Source: an uncultured Clostridia bacterium
GTDB lineage: Bacteria; Bacillota; Clostridia; TANB77; CAG-508
Assembly (NCBI GenBank): GCA_934183305.1
Contig: CAKPSF010000001.1
Coordinates: 366,926-430,925, forward strand
Reading direction: 5' to 3'
DNA length: 64,000 bases
Shown here: positions 1 to 7,401 of the stretch, one piece after another
Numbering within the stretch: position 1 is the stretch's first letter
Layout: each line of letters starts with the position of its first letter
Made by a program: the position numbers and the translations under genes
The notes under the pieces: model-generated
Seen by the model: the letters and a program-made list of their open reading frames with translations, nothing else
The model's database searches: none
Told to the model about the DNA's origin: nothing

Positions 1-2
1 CT

Positions 3-35
3 AAACTAAAAAGATTCTTTTCAAAAGATAAATAA
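3..35 (+). CDS. minD: MinD C-terminus (partial, cut by window start)
   Basis: Only the last ten codons are in the window, reading KLKRFFSKDK and then a TAA stop. A short basic, amphipathic end of this kind resembles the membrane-targeting helix of the division-site ATPase MinD. The next gene, 29 bases on, is minE, which normally follows minD. The identification rests on this tail and on gene order, so it is inference. Confidence 0.55.
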   Translation, partial: KLKRFFSKDK

Positions 36-64
36 AATATGAAATTGATTGGAGGAATAGACGA

Positions 65-589
65 ATGTTTGAAAATATAGTAAAGTTTTTTAAAAGTTTA
101 GGAAAGAACGAAAAAGATGTAAAATCTAAAGATGCGGCAAAAGAAAGATTACATTTAGTATTAATGCAAGATAGAGCAAACATTTCTGCAGATTTTCTAG
201 CCTTAATGAAACAAGAAATAATAGAAGTAATAAAAAAATATATTGATGTTGATGAAAATGCAATTGATGTTAGATTAACAAATAAATCTAATGATGATGG
301 AACAACAGGTGCACCTGTTTTATATGCAAATATTCCTATTATGAGTGTTAAAGAAGAAGCCAAGGAAGAAGTAAGAAAAGAGAAGAAAGAACAATCTAAG
401 ACAAAAGAAGAAAAACAAACTCCAACAAAAAAAGAAAATAAAACTAATAATGAGGAAAAAGCAAAAAATAAAGTAATAGAAAAAAAAGATAGTGAAGAAA
501 AAAGTGAAGAGAAACAAGAAACAGATAAAATAATTGAAAAAGCTGAAGAAATAGTTGAAGAAATAAAAGAAGAAAATAATAATGAATAA
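65..589 (+). CDS. minE: Cell division topological specificity factor MinE with a long charged tail
   Basis: MinE stimulates the MinD ATPase and drives Min oscillation, which keeps the Z ring at midcell. Residues 1-95 look like a complete MinE: an N-terminal amphipathic stretch (MFENIVKFF), the MinD-contact region (KERLHLVLMQDRANIS) and the beta-rich topological domain ending near LYANIPI. From about residue 98 the protein continues for some 75 residues that are almost only Lys, Glu, Asn and Thr. Usual MinE proteins are 80-95 residues, so the tail is an addition and is probably disordered. The start has a GGAGG site 9 bases upstream (50-54). It lies between the end of minD and a rodA-like gene, the usual Clostridia order. 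Confidence 0.88.
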   Translation: MFENIVKFFKSLGKNEKDVKSKDAAKERLHLVLMQDRANISADFLALMKQEIIEVIKKYIDVDENAIDVRLTNKSNDDGTTGAPVLYANIPIMSVKEEAKEEVRKEKKEQSKTKEEKQTPTKKENKTNNEEKAKNKVIEKKDSEEKSEEKQETDKIIEKAEEIVEEIKEENNNE

Positions 590-598
590 ATAAAATTT

Positions 599-617
599 AG
601 GCAGGTCTAACCTGCCT
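599..617 (+). terminator. Short GC-rich hairpin after minE
   Basis: AGGCAGG pairs with CCTGCCT around a TCTAA loop. Only a short, broken U-rich stretch follows, so it may be a weak terminator or attenuator between minE and rodA rather than an operon end. Confidence 0.45.
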
Positions 618-646
618 ATTTAAAAATAATCTCGAAAGGATAAAAG

Positions 647-1756
647 ATGAAAAAGAGATTTTTACGAAATGTTGAATGGGGAATACTAATTTGTAGCGTT
701 ATTCTCTTAGTAATTGGATTAATAGCATTATTTTCTGCAACTCAAGAGAGTGGCTATTCAGAATTTAAAAAACAAATTTTATGGTTTTTAATAAGTATTC
801 CAATTATAATTATTGTAATGTTTATTGATTATAATACAATTGTTAAGTTTTCACCTTTTTTTTATGGATTATTTATATTATTGCTTATAGGAGTTTTATT
901 CACTGAGCCAGTAAATGGGGCGACCAGCTGGTATCAAATAACAGAAACTTTAAAATTTCAACCAAGTGAATTAGCCAAGATTTTTGTAATAATGTTTGTA
1001 GCTTGGGTAATGGTAAAAATACAGAATAATAATAAAAATGAAATAAACAGAATACATAAATTACTAATTGTATTAGCCTCTGTTGGTGTGCCATTATTTT
1101 TAATAATTTTGCAACCAGATTATGGAACTGCAATGGCATTTATAGTAGCAACATGTTTTATGTTGTTTGCTGCTGGAATAGATAAAAAATATATAATTAT
1201 TGCATTTTTATTAATTTTGATTACAGTGCCAATAGCATATTTATATGTATTACCAGAACATGCAAAAACAAGAATACAAGTATTCTTAAATCCTAATATA
1301 GAACCAAGAGGAGCAGGATATAATATAATTCAGTCTAAACTTGCAATTGGAGCAGGAAAGCTATTTGGAATGGGGATATTAAAAGGAAACCAAACTCAAC
1401 TAGGTTATTTATACCCTAAAACAACAGACTTTATTTTTTCTGTAATTGGTGAAGAATTAGGATTTATATTTGCAGGAGCAATAATAGTTTTATATATAGT
1501 AATGATAACTAAATCAATATATGTTGCAAAAACAGCTAAAAACGATTTGGGATCATATGTTGCAATTGGAATAGCAGGAATATTTTCATTTCATATGATA
1601 GAAAACATAGGAATGACTATGGGATTACTTCCAATTACAGGAGTACCACTACCATTTGTAAGTTATGGGGGAAGCTCTATGATAACAAATTTTATGTGTA
1701 TAGCAATGCTTTTAAATATTAGTGGAAGAAGGCAAAAAACAATATTCCTAAATTAG
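647..1756 (+). CDS. rodA: RodA/FtsW/SpoVE-family peptidoglycan glycosyltransferase, RodA-like
   Basis: This is a SEDS polytopic membrane protein of 369 residues, which polymerises lipid II into glycan strands together with a class B penicillin-binding protein. About ten hydrophobic segments are visible. Family landmarks are FQPSELAK near residue 104, GYNIIQSKLAIGAGK near 224 and KTTDFIFSVIGEELGF near 258, where D261 corresponds to the catalytic Asp of RodA. The C-terminal GVPLPFVSYGGSSM motif is present. The position directly after minD-minE is typical of RodA in Clostridia, but FtsW or SpoVE cannot be excluded by sequence reading alone. The start is ATG with AAAGG upstream. Confidence 0.85.
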   Translation: MKKRFLRNVEWGILICSVILLVIGLIALFSATQESGYSEFKKQILWFLISIPIIIIVMFIDYNTIVKFSPFFYGLFILLLIGVLFTEPVNGATSWYQITETLKFQPSELAKIFVIMFVAWVMVKIQNNNKNEINRIHKLLIVLASVGVPLFLIILQPDYGTAMAFIVATCFMLFAAGIDKKYIIIAFLLILITVPIAYLYVLPEHAKTRIQVFLNPNIEPRGAGYNIIQSKLAIGAGKLFGMGILKGNQTQLGYLYPKTTDFIFSVIGEELGFIFAGAIIVLYIVMITKSIYVAKTAKNDLGSYVAIGIAGIFSFHMIENIGMTMGLLPITGVPLPFVSYGGSSMITNFMCIAMLLNISGRRQKTIFLN

Positions 1757-1775
1757 GAAACCAAAAGGTAAGATT

Positions 1776-2753
1776 ATGTATTTAAAAAAAATAAAGATAG
1801 GAAATGTAGAATTAGAAAATAATATATTATTAGCACCAATGGCAGGTATTACAGACCTGCCATTTAGAAAAATTGCTAAAAAACAAGGTGCTAGTCTAGT
1901 ATATACTGAAATGGTAAGTAGCAAAGCTATATTCCATAATGACGAAAAAACAAAAAAACTATTAAATATGCAAGGAGAAGAAAGACCGATTGCAGTCCAG
2001 ATTTTTGGGAGTGATGTAGAATCAATGGTGTATGCAGCAAAGTATGTTGAACCATTGGCAGATATAATTGATATTAATATGGGATGTCCAGCTCCTAAAG
2101 TAGTAAAAAATGGAGATGGATCAAAACTTTTATTAAATTTAGATTTGGCAGAGGAAATTGTTAAAGAAGTAGTTGAAAATGTTAATAAACCTGTTACGGT
2201 TAAAATGAGAAAAGGATGGAACAATAGCAATATTGTTGCAGTAGAAGCAGCAAAGAGGTTTGAGAAAGCTGGCGCAAGTGCAATAACAATACATGGAAGA
2301 ACAAGAGAAGAATATTATAGTGGAAGTTGCGATTTGGAAATAATAAAGCGAGTAAAAGAAGCGGTAAGTATTCCAGTTATAGGAAATGGAGACATTAAAG
2401 ATGTTAGTTCAGCAATTAAAATGTTTGAATATACTGGGGTAGATGGAATAATGATAGGCAGAGCAACACTTGGAAATCCATGGATATTTAGAGAAATAAT
2501 TGAAGGATTAAAAAATGAAGATAAAAATTACAGTATTCAAATTTTAAATCAGGAGAGATTAGAAACAATACTAGAACATATAAATTTAGAGATAGAGGAA
2601 AAAGGCGAATATGTTGCAATAAGAGAAATGAGAAAACATATATCAGGATATACAAAAAAACTTCCAAACTCATCTAAATTTAGAGAAGAAATGAACAAAA
2701 TAGAAGATAAAAATGAGCTAATAAAATTTATAACTGAATATTTAAAAAATTAG
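1776..2753 (+). CDS. dus: tRNA-dihydrouridine synthase (DusB/NifR3 type)
   Basis: This FMN-dependent enzyme reduces uridine to dihydrouridine in tRNA D-loops. At 325 residues it has the normal length. The TIM-barrel signature APMAGITDLPFRK (residues 20-32), the catalytic Cys104 in NMGCPAPKV, the GNGDI phosphate-binding loop and IGRATLGNPWIF are all present. It starts 19 bases after rodA with AAAGG upstream and is probably cotranscribed with it. A good intrinsic terminator follows. Confidence 0.93.
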   Translation: MYLKKIKIGNVELENNILLAPMAGITDLPFRKIAKKQGASLVYTEMVSSKAIFHNDEKTKKLLNMQGEERPIAVQIFGSDVESMVYAAKYVEPLADIIDINMGCPAPKVVKNGDGSKLLLNLDLAEEIVKEVVENVNKPVTVKMRKGWNNSNIVAVEAAKRFEKAGASAITIHGRTREEYYSGSCDLEIIKRVKEAVSIPVIGNGDIKDVSSAIKMFEYTGVDGIMIGRATLGNPWIFREIIEGLKNEDKNYSIQILNQERLETILEHINLEIEEKGEYVAIREMRKHISGYTKKLPNSSKFREEMNKIEDKNELIKFITEYLKN

Positions 2754-2761
2754 AACATATA

Positions 2762-2802
2762 AATTAAAAGGATAGACTTTAAGTCTATTCTTTTAATTTT
2801 AG
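2762..2802 (+). terminator. Intrinsic terminator after dus
   Basis: An 18-bp nearly perfect stem ends in TTTTAATTTT, directly after the dus stop. The stem is also A-rich on its 5' side, so it could act in both directions. Confidence 0.75.
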
Positions 2803-2807
2803 TTAAA

Positions 2808-2957
2808 TAGAAATTGTAATTTATATAACAAATATAATTGCAATCAATTTATTTTGAGAGCATTTTTTCAAAATTAGACCCTCCAAGCTAACGGGTATTC
2901 CCCGCCTCAAAGGGCTGTCAGGTCGTAATTTTTCAAAAAAGTCTCAAAATAAATTGA
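2808..2957. repeat. Palindromic repeat family A, copy 1 (inverted relative to copy 2 at 62911)
   Basis: About 150 bp here recurs as a near-identical reverse complement at 62911-63060. Within the element, arms starting ATCAATTTATTTTGAG (2842 onward) pair with the right end (to 2957). They enclose a GC-rich core of about 45 bases with smaller hairpins such as CGGGTATTCCCCG and GCCTCAAAGGGC. The core stands out from the AT-rich surroundings. There is no ORF in it. It looks like a MITE-type element or a mobile structured RNA. Confidence 0.85.
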
Positions 2958-3046
2958 TATATAGTAGCGTAAAACTATTAAATAAAAACAAATAGTTAGT
3001 AGCGGATTAATCTTGAAGATTACAATTTATAGAAAGGAAGATTATT

Positions 3047-3685
3047 TTGAAAATAAAAAGAATTTTAATAATTTTATTAATAATCTTTGTTTTGTGTTTT
3101 TTTATACAAATAGTTTATAAAACTCATAAAAATGGAAATAATATAGATAAATCAACTGATGATTTGGTAGAATATATTTTAAATATTAGTTCGTATGAAG
3201 CTAAAATTGAAGTGACTATTACCTCAAATAAAACTACAAATAAGTATATGTTTAATCAATATTATGTAGAAAATAAATATGCAAGGCAAATTGTACAAGA
3301 ACCTTTACCTATACAAAACCTAGAAATTCTATATAAAGATAATAAACTTGAAATTAAGAATACTAATTTAGGAATAAGCAAAATATATGAAAACTATAAA
3401 AATATAAATAGCAATTCATTATGGTTAAATAGTTTTACTGATAGTTGTAATGGCGAAGGATACTCTTTGGAAGAAAATAATGATGAGGTAATAATAAAAA
3501 ATAAAAAAGAAAATAATAAAATGTTGTACATAAACAAAAAAACTAAATTACCAACAAAATTAGTAATTCGAGACAATAGCAATAAAAATGAAATTTACAT
3601 AGAATATAAAGAGATAAAATTAAATAGTGTACAAGAAAAAGATATTTTTGCATTTAAAACAAAAGATATTAAAAGCGAAGTATAG
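3047..3685 (+). CDS. GerS-like / outer-membrane lipoprotein-sorting-like anchored protein
   Basis: The protein has 212 residues with one N-terminal hydrophobic segment (residues 4-23) and a beta-rich exterior domain. The phrases YYVENKYARQIV and YINKKTKLPTKLVIRDN resemble the LolA/LolB-like fold of clostridial GerS-type proteins, which help spore cortex degradation during germination. There is no clear lipobox before Cys17, so it is probably membrane-anchored rather than a lipoprotein. The start is TTG with GAAAGGAAG upstream. In some Clostridia GerS-like genes lie near alr and mazF; here mazF follows directly. The family call is moderate and the germination role is inference. Confidence 0.55.
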   Translation: MKIKRILIILLIIFVLCFFIQIVYKTHKNGNNIDKSTDDLVEYILNISSYEAKIEVTITSNKTTNKYMFNQYYVENKYARQIVQEPLPIQNLEILYKDNKLEIKNTNLGISKIYENYKNINSNSLWLNSFTDSCNGEGYSLEENNDEVIIKNKKENNKMLYINKKTKLPTKLVIRDNSNKNEIYIEYKEIKLNSVQEKDIFAFKTKDIKSEV

Positions 3686-3762
3686 TTTTAACTATTTAAT
3701 CTCATATTAGAACTAAAAAATATATCTATAATCTAAAAACTGATACACTAGGAGTGAATGTT

Positions 3763-4107
3763 ATGATAGTTAAAAGAGGAGATATGTTTTACGCGGATTT
3801 GAGCCCAGTTGTTGGGTCCGAACAGGGAGGAATACGCCCAGTATTAATAGTACAAAATGATATGGGAAATAAATATAGCCCTACTGTAATAGCTGCAGCA
3901 ATTACATCGCAAACAACTAAAAACAAGTTGCCTACACATATTGAAATTGATTCAAAAATGTTTGGACTAAAGTCTGATTCAGTGGTCTTGACTGAACAAA
4001 TAAGAACCATAGATAAGAGTAGATTAAAAGAAAAAATAGGGCGAATAGATGATGAAAAAACTCTAGATAAAATAAATAATGCAATAGGAGTTAGTTTTGG
4101 ACTATGA
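3763..4107 (+). CDS. mazF: MazF/EndoA-type mRNA interferase, no antitoxin gene beside it
   Basis: This 114-residue endoribonuclease toxin has the full family layout: RGDMFYADLSPVVGSEQGG, then IRPVLIVQND, AAAITSQ and LTEQIRTIDKSRL. R25 and T48 fall at the positions of the catalytic Arg and Thr of Bacillus EndoA. The ATG at 3763 is preferred over a GTG at 3754, because the AGGAG at 3750-3754 is 8 bases upstream of the ATG and overlaps the GTG. No MazE/EndoAI-type antitoxin gene lies upstream; the neighbour is the GerS-like gene. A terminator follows. Confidence 0.93.
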   Translation: MIVKRGDMFYADLSPVVGSEQGGIRPVLIVQNDMGNKYSPTVIAAAITSQTTKNKLPTHIEIDSKMFGLKSDSVVLTEQIRTIDKSRLKEKIGRIDDEKTLDKINNAIGVSFGL

Positions 4108-4112
4108 AAAAC

Positions 4113-4144
4113 AAAAAGAGGAAATTTTAATTTCCTCTTTTTAA
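4113..4144 (+). terminator. Intrinsic terminator after mazF
   Basis: AAAGAGGAAATT pairs with AATTTCCTCTTT, followed by TTTAAT. It abuts repeat family B copy 1. Confidence 0.8.
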
Positions 4145-4272
4145 TATACTAGGAAATTTCTCATTCCCTAGTATATTAAAAATGCTATAATCGCTATTGC
4201 CTTTGAGATTTCCTCATTTCATTCGGAAACTCAAATCGGCGAGAACAAAGGGCGACTAAAGTCGCTTTGTTC
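4141..4272. repeat. 132-bp repeat family B, copy 1
   Basis: This 132-bp stretch recurs in direct orientation at 61075-61206 with one difference (CCCTAG against TCCTAG). It holds three consecutive hairpins: AATATACTAGG with CCTAGTATATT, GAGATTTCC with GGAAACTC, and GCGAC-TAAA-GTCGC. Both copies sit between a plus-strand gene's terminator and the stop codon of a convergent minus-strand gene. It may be a mobile element or a two-way transcription barrier. Confidence 0.92.
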
Positions 4273-4276
4273 GTTG

Positions 4277-5221
4277 CTATATTTTTAATTTCTTTATAAT
4301 TTTAATTTCCTCATATAGCTTTCTAACTGCCTCTTCTTTGGCATCTAATGCTGTATGATATTCATCTAGTATATTGTGAAAATTTTCAACAGTTTCACCA
4401 TTTGTTAAAATTAATTTTAAACCTTCTTCGAAATATTCTTTATCCTTATCTTTGGTTGCATTTTGCGCTTTTGTAAAGTATTTGTCAGCTGTTTCAAGTC
4501 TTTTAATCTCTGATTTTAAATACTTCATATATTCATCTATACATGCTATTTCATAAATTATATCATCAATAACTACTTTAAATAAAATTTTTAAAATTCG
4601 TGGGTTAATTTTTCCAAGTTTTTCATTAGTTCTTAATTGGTCTAAAGCAACAGATTTTATATGAGATTCTGGTTGAGCATCCTTAATTAATTCTCTTAAA
4701 GTTTCAGAGATATTAATATGTGTTTTATATTGCCTTTTAGAAGTAATTGCATCATATTCATCTGCCACACGTACTATTTGAGCAACATATGGAATGTCCT
4801 TTTTAGTAACTCCATTTGGATAACCGGTTCCATTTAATGCTTCATGATGGTAAAGGGCAGCATTTGCATAAGGACGTAACTTAATATCTTTCATACATAT
4901 TTCATAACCCTTTGTTGTATGAGTTTTTATAATTTCAAATTCTTCATCTGTAAGTCTTCCGGGTTTATTTAATATTTCTTGTGGAATACAAAGTTTTCCA
5001 ACATCATGTAAATAGCCATTCATAGTTGAAAAAATTGTAACCTGCCAATTAAATCTTAGATATTCACAAATTCTACAAACAAGATTTGCAACATTCTCAG
5101 AATGCTTTTTGGTAATAGGGTCCATTTTATCAAGAATTGCAAGCTGATATCTCATTGTATCATTTAGATTATATGCCTTTAAATTTGCAGCATTATAAAA
5201 ATCAAAAGAATAATTCTTCAT
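4277..5221 (-). CDS. HD-GYP domain phosphodiesterase
   Basis: This cytoplasmic protein of 314 residues has an HD-GYP domain, the family that hydrolyses cyclic di-GMP. Metal and signature residues are visible: H40, the H72-D73 pair in YLHDVGKL, H101, HHE at 125-127 and GTGYP at 131-135. The C-terminal 110 residues are predicted helical and charged, with no transmembrane or sensor domain. The gene is monocistronic and convergent with mazF. The substrate assignment is family knowledge; another cyclic dinucleotide is possible. Confidence 0.85.
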   Translation of the reverse strand: MKNYSFDFYNAANLKAYNLNDTMRYQLAILDKMDPITKKHSENVANLVCRICEYLRFNWQVTIFSTMNGYLHDVGKLCIPQEILNKPGRLTDEEFEIIKTHTTKGYEICMKDIKLRPYANAALYHHEALNGTGYPNGVTKKDIPYVAQIVRVADEYDAITSKRQYKTHINISETLRELIKDAQPESHIKSVALDQLRTNEKLGKINPRILKILFKVVIDDIIYEIACIDEYMKYLKSEIKRLETADKYFTKAQNATKDKDKEYFEEGLKLILTNGETVENFHNILDEYHTALDAKEEAVRKLYEEIKIIKKLKI

Positions 5222-5279
5222 TCGTAATCACCTAATATAAATATATAAATAAAATATAAAAAAGTCAAGAAAAATTTTT

Positions 5280-5314
5280 GAGCTGTCAATGGAAACAGAG
5301 TTTTTTGACGGCTA
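5280..5314. promoter_or_regulatory. Inverted repeat between the HD-GYP gene and the (TA)n transcription unit
   Basis: AGCTGTCAA and TTGACGGCT form a near-perfect dyad about 20 bases upstream of a consensus promoter. It could be an operator for one of the divergent units, or a hairpin in a longer transcript. Confidence 0.35.
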
Positions 5315-5333
5315 TTAAAAATTTTTAATTCTA

Positions 5334-5362
5334 TTGACATTTTGAATGCATTAAAATATAAT
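5334..5362 (+). promoter_or_regulatory. Perfect consensus sigma-A promoter
   Basis: TTGACA (5334-5339), a 17-base spacer and TATAAT (5357-5362). It would start RNA near 5369, just before the short (TA)n-containing unit that ends at the terminator at 5536-5577. Confidence 0.8.
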
Positions 5363-5415
5363 ATCTAAAAATGAACTATAAAAAAATTAAAGATATAACA
5401 AAGGAAATAGTAGAA

Positions 5416-5553
5416 ATGTCTAAAACCGTTGCGGGCGTATATATATATATATATATATATATATACGCTAATCTAACTAATAGAATATACAAAATAAAGA
5501 CTATGTACAAACATGGTCTTTGTAAAAAATGCTATAAGATAGATGAATTTTAA
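5416..5553 (+). CDS. Possible small protein containing a (TA)n microsatellite
   Basis: The ATG at 5416 follows AAAGGAA by 9 bases and opens a 45-codon frame beginning MSKTVAGV, then an alternating Tyr-Ile run and a basic C-terminus ending KKCYKIDEF. An in-frame ATG at 5371 would be almost leaderless. The Tyr-Ile run comes from the microsatellite, so its length and the reading frame would change by slippage. The sequence before the tract (GTTGCGGGCGTA) resembles that before the (CA)n tract near 63963. The unit could equally be a non-coding RNA: it has a consensus promoter, an internal hairpin (AAAGAC with GTCTTT, about 5494-5521) and a strong terminator. Confidence 0.35.
   Translation: MSKTVAGVYIYIYIYIYANLTNRIYKIKTMYKHGLCKKCYKIDEF
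5437..5467. repeat. (TA)n dinucleotide tract bounded by GCG/CGC
   Basis: About 13 TA units are flanked by GCG on the left and CGC on the right, so the tract is also a perfect palindrome able to form a hairpin or cruciform. Such tracts are prone to slipped-strand length change. Confidence 0.9.
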
Positions 5554-5577
5554 AAATAAAATTCGTCTATCTTTTTT
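5536..5577 (+). terminator. Strong intrinsic terminator
   Basis: A 17-bp stem starts AAGATAGATGAATTTTA and is followed by TTTTTT. It ends the transcript begun at the promoter at 5334-5362. Confidence 0.85.
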
Positions 5578-5614
5578 GCGTTTTTAAAGATATAAAAACA
5601 AAAGGAGAAAAAAT

Positions 5615-7312
5615 ATGAAGAAAGAAAAAGGTTCAATAGCAATATTTACATTAGTTACATTGTTATTTATGGTAGCGTTTTTGATAATATCATATGCAAA
5701 TATTATAAATAACTCAAAGGTGTTAAAAGAACAGTATAGTACAATTAAAGGAATTTACTACAAATCAAATGATAGTTCATCTTATACAGATGTATATACA
5801 GATTTAAGAAAAAAGAATAGACAGAATTTAACTGCATATGTTGACAATTCTAATATTTTAGAATTGGAAAAAACATTTGAAAGTAAATTAGTTAATTATA
5901 AAATATATGGAAATAGTGTGCAAAATGGAACTCCAAGTCCAGATAATTCAGTAGAAATACAAAACGTAGGGGATGCAGTAAATTTAATAAATGTACCAGA
6001 TTTTAATGTGACATATGAAGATTTCTATTATAGGGATACAGCAACAGGATTTCTTTTGAAACCTAATTGCACATATACATTATCATTTGACTATAAAGTA
6101 AATTCGACATCAGGTACTCTTTATTGTGGTATTGGATATGGTACAAGTGCTTATTCAAGTGATATGAGAGAATTAAAATATCCAAATCAAGTAAATGGAA
6201 GACATGTTGTTACATTCACTACGCCAACCGACATAGGGGATGAGAAGTATTTATTTGTAAGATTTGTAAGAACAAATTCAAAAGCTAGTGTAAATGTAGA
6301 TATTAGTTCTATGCAACTTGAATATGGAACAATAGCAACAGCGTACACACCTTATGGCAAATACAGAATACAAATAAAGAGCGAAAATGTAAAAAATGCA
6401 GTTAACTTAATAAATGTGTCGGACTTTAATTTGTCATATGAGAATAATTATTTTATAAATACAACCACAGATTTCTTTTTACAACCTGACTGCACATACA
6501 CATTATCATTTGATTATAAAGTGAATTTGACAACTGATGACATTGGGTGTGGTATTGGATATGGAACAAAATTTTATAGTAATGACATAATCTATACCAA
6601 GAAATATCCAAATAAAACAAATGGAAGGTATATTGTTACATTTACTACACCGGCTGATATAGGTGAAGATAAATTACTATTTGTAAGATTTGCAAGAACC
6701 AACTCAAAAGCAAGTGTAAATGTGGACATTAGTAATATACAACTTGAATATGGAGGAACAGCAACTGAATATATGTCTTATAAAAATAGAGTAAGCGTAG
6801 TAACAAATATATACTTAAATGAGCCACTTCGTAAAGCAGGAGATTATGCTGATTATATAGATTTTAAAAATAAGAAAATTGTTAGAAAAATTAAAACTTT
6901 TACATTTAGCATAAATGATTTAAAATATAAATATGTATACAACGACTTAAATGGAATTAGTATTCCGATGATATTAGAATCTAAATGGACTAGAGCTGAT
7001 GGAGTTTGTAACAGAGAAGATAAAGTTGGAAAATATTATTACTCATCTGGACACTATATGTGGATTGGTGTAGGTAATAACTATATTTATTGGGTGGGGA
7101 TACTTGATTATCTAGGATTAGAAAGTGTTGATGAATTTAATAATTGGTTAAAAGATAATCCTACTTCGATACTATATCCTTTAGAGATACCGGTGGAACA
7201 AGAAATAGAATTGCCTGAACTACCAACTTACGAAGATTATACTAAAATTGAAATTGTAACAGAAGTTGCACCATCAAAAATAGAAGCTGAATATGATGGA
7301 TATACAATATAA
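5615..7312 (+). CDS. Pilin-like N-terminus fused to duplicated phage-tail-like/carbohydrate-binding-like modules
   Basis: The protein has 565 residues and its function is not known. Residues 1-34 (MKKEKGS, then about 25 hydrophobic residues) look like a prepilin-type or signal-anchor start, though the usual Glu at +5 is absent. Residues 97-118 (YGNSVQNGTPSPDNSVEIQN) match a motif common in siphophage tail and receptor-binding proteins. Two homologous modules follow, at about 121-246 and 262-388. Each starts AVNLINV and ends with NSKASVNVDIS and QLEYG, and resembles a beta-sandwich carbohydrate-binding fold. The C-terminal 170 residues include a second phage-like phrase, PTSILYPLEIPVEQEIELP. 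It has AAAGGAG upstream and no obvious operon partner. It could be a surface adhesin that took phage tail modules. Confidence 0.6.
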   Translation: MKKEKGSIAIFTLVTLLFMVAFLIISYANIINNSKVLKEQYSTIKGIYYKSNDSSSYTDVYTDLRKKNRQNLTAYVDNSNILELEKTFESKLVNYKIYGNSVQNGTPSPDNSVEIQNVGDAVNLINVPDFNVTYEDFYYRDTATGFLLKPNCTYTLSFDYKVNSTSGTLYCGIGYGTSAYSSDMRELKYPNQVNGRHVVTFTTPTDIGDEKYLFVRFVRTNSKASVNVDISSMQLEYGTIATAYTPYGKYRIQIKSENVKNAVNLINVSDFNLSYENNYFINTTTDFFLQPDCTYTLSFDYKVNLTTDDIGCGIGYGTKFYSNDIIYTKKYPNKTNGRYIVTFTTPADIGEDKLLFVRFARTNSKASVNVDISNIQLEYGGTATEYMSYKNRVSVVTNIYLNEPLRKAGDYADYIDFKNKKIVRKIKTFTFSINDLKYKYVYNDLNGISIPMILESKWTRADGVCNREDKVGKYYYSSGHYMWIGVGNNYIYWVGILDYLGLESVDEFNNWLKDNPTSILYPLEIPVEQEIELPELPTYEDYTKIEIVTEVAPSKIEAEYDGYTI

Positions 7313-7401
7313 ACCTTTTGTATAAAAAATGAAAAAAATCTTGTATTTTTTTAAGTTTTAATATATTATAGAACATATTGTACAAATAAAAGGTGAAAAA
7401 G

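Noticed and set aside
320..517. Minus-strand frame opposite minE
   Set aside because: It is the reverse of Lys/Glu codons and gives a Phe/Leu-rich string with no ribosome binding site; an artefact of low complexity.
2842..2957. Insertion sequence remnant
   Set aside because: The palindromic element has no coding remnant of a transposase, and the arms are internal to a roughly 150-bp unit; classed as a MITE-like repeat.
5371..5415. Start of the small (TA)n ORF at ATG 5371
   Set aside because: The promoter places the RNA start near 5369, which would make this start leaderless; ATG 5416 has a ribosome binding site.
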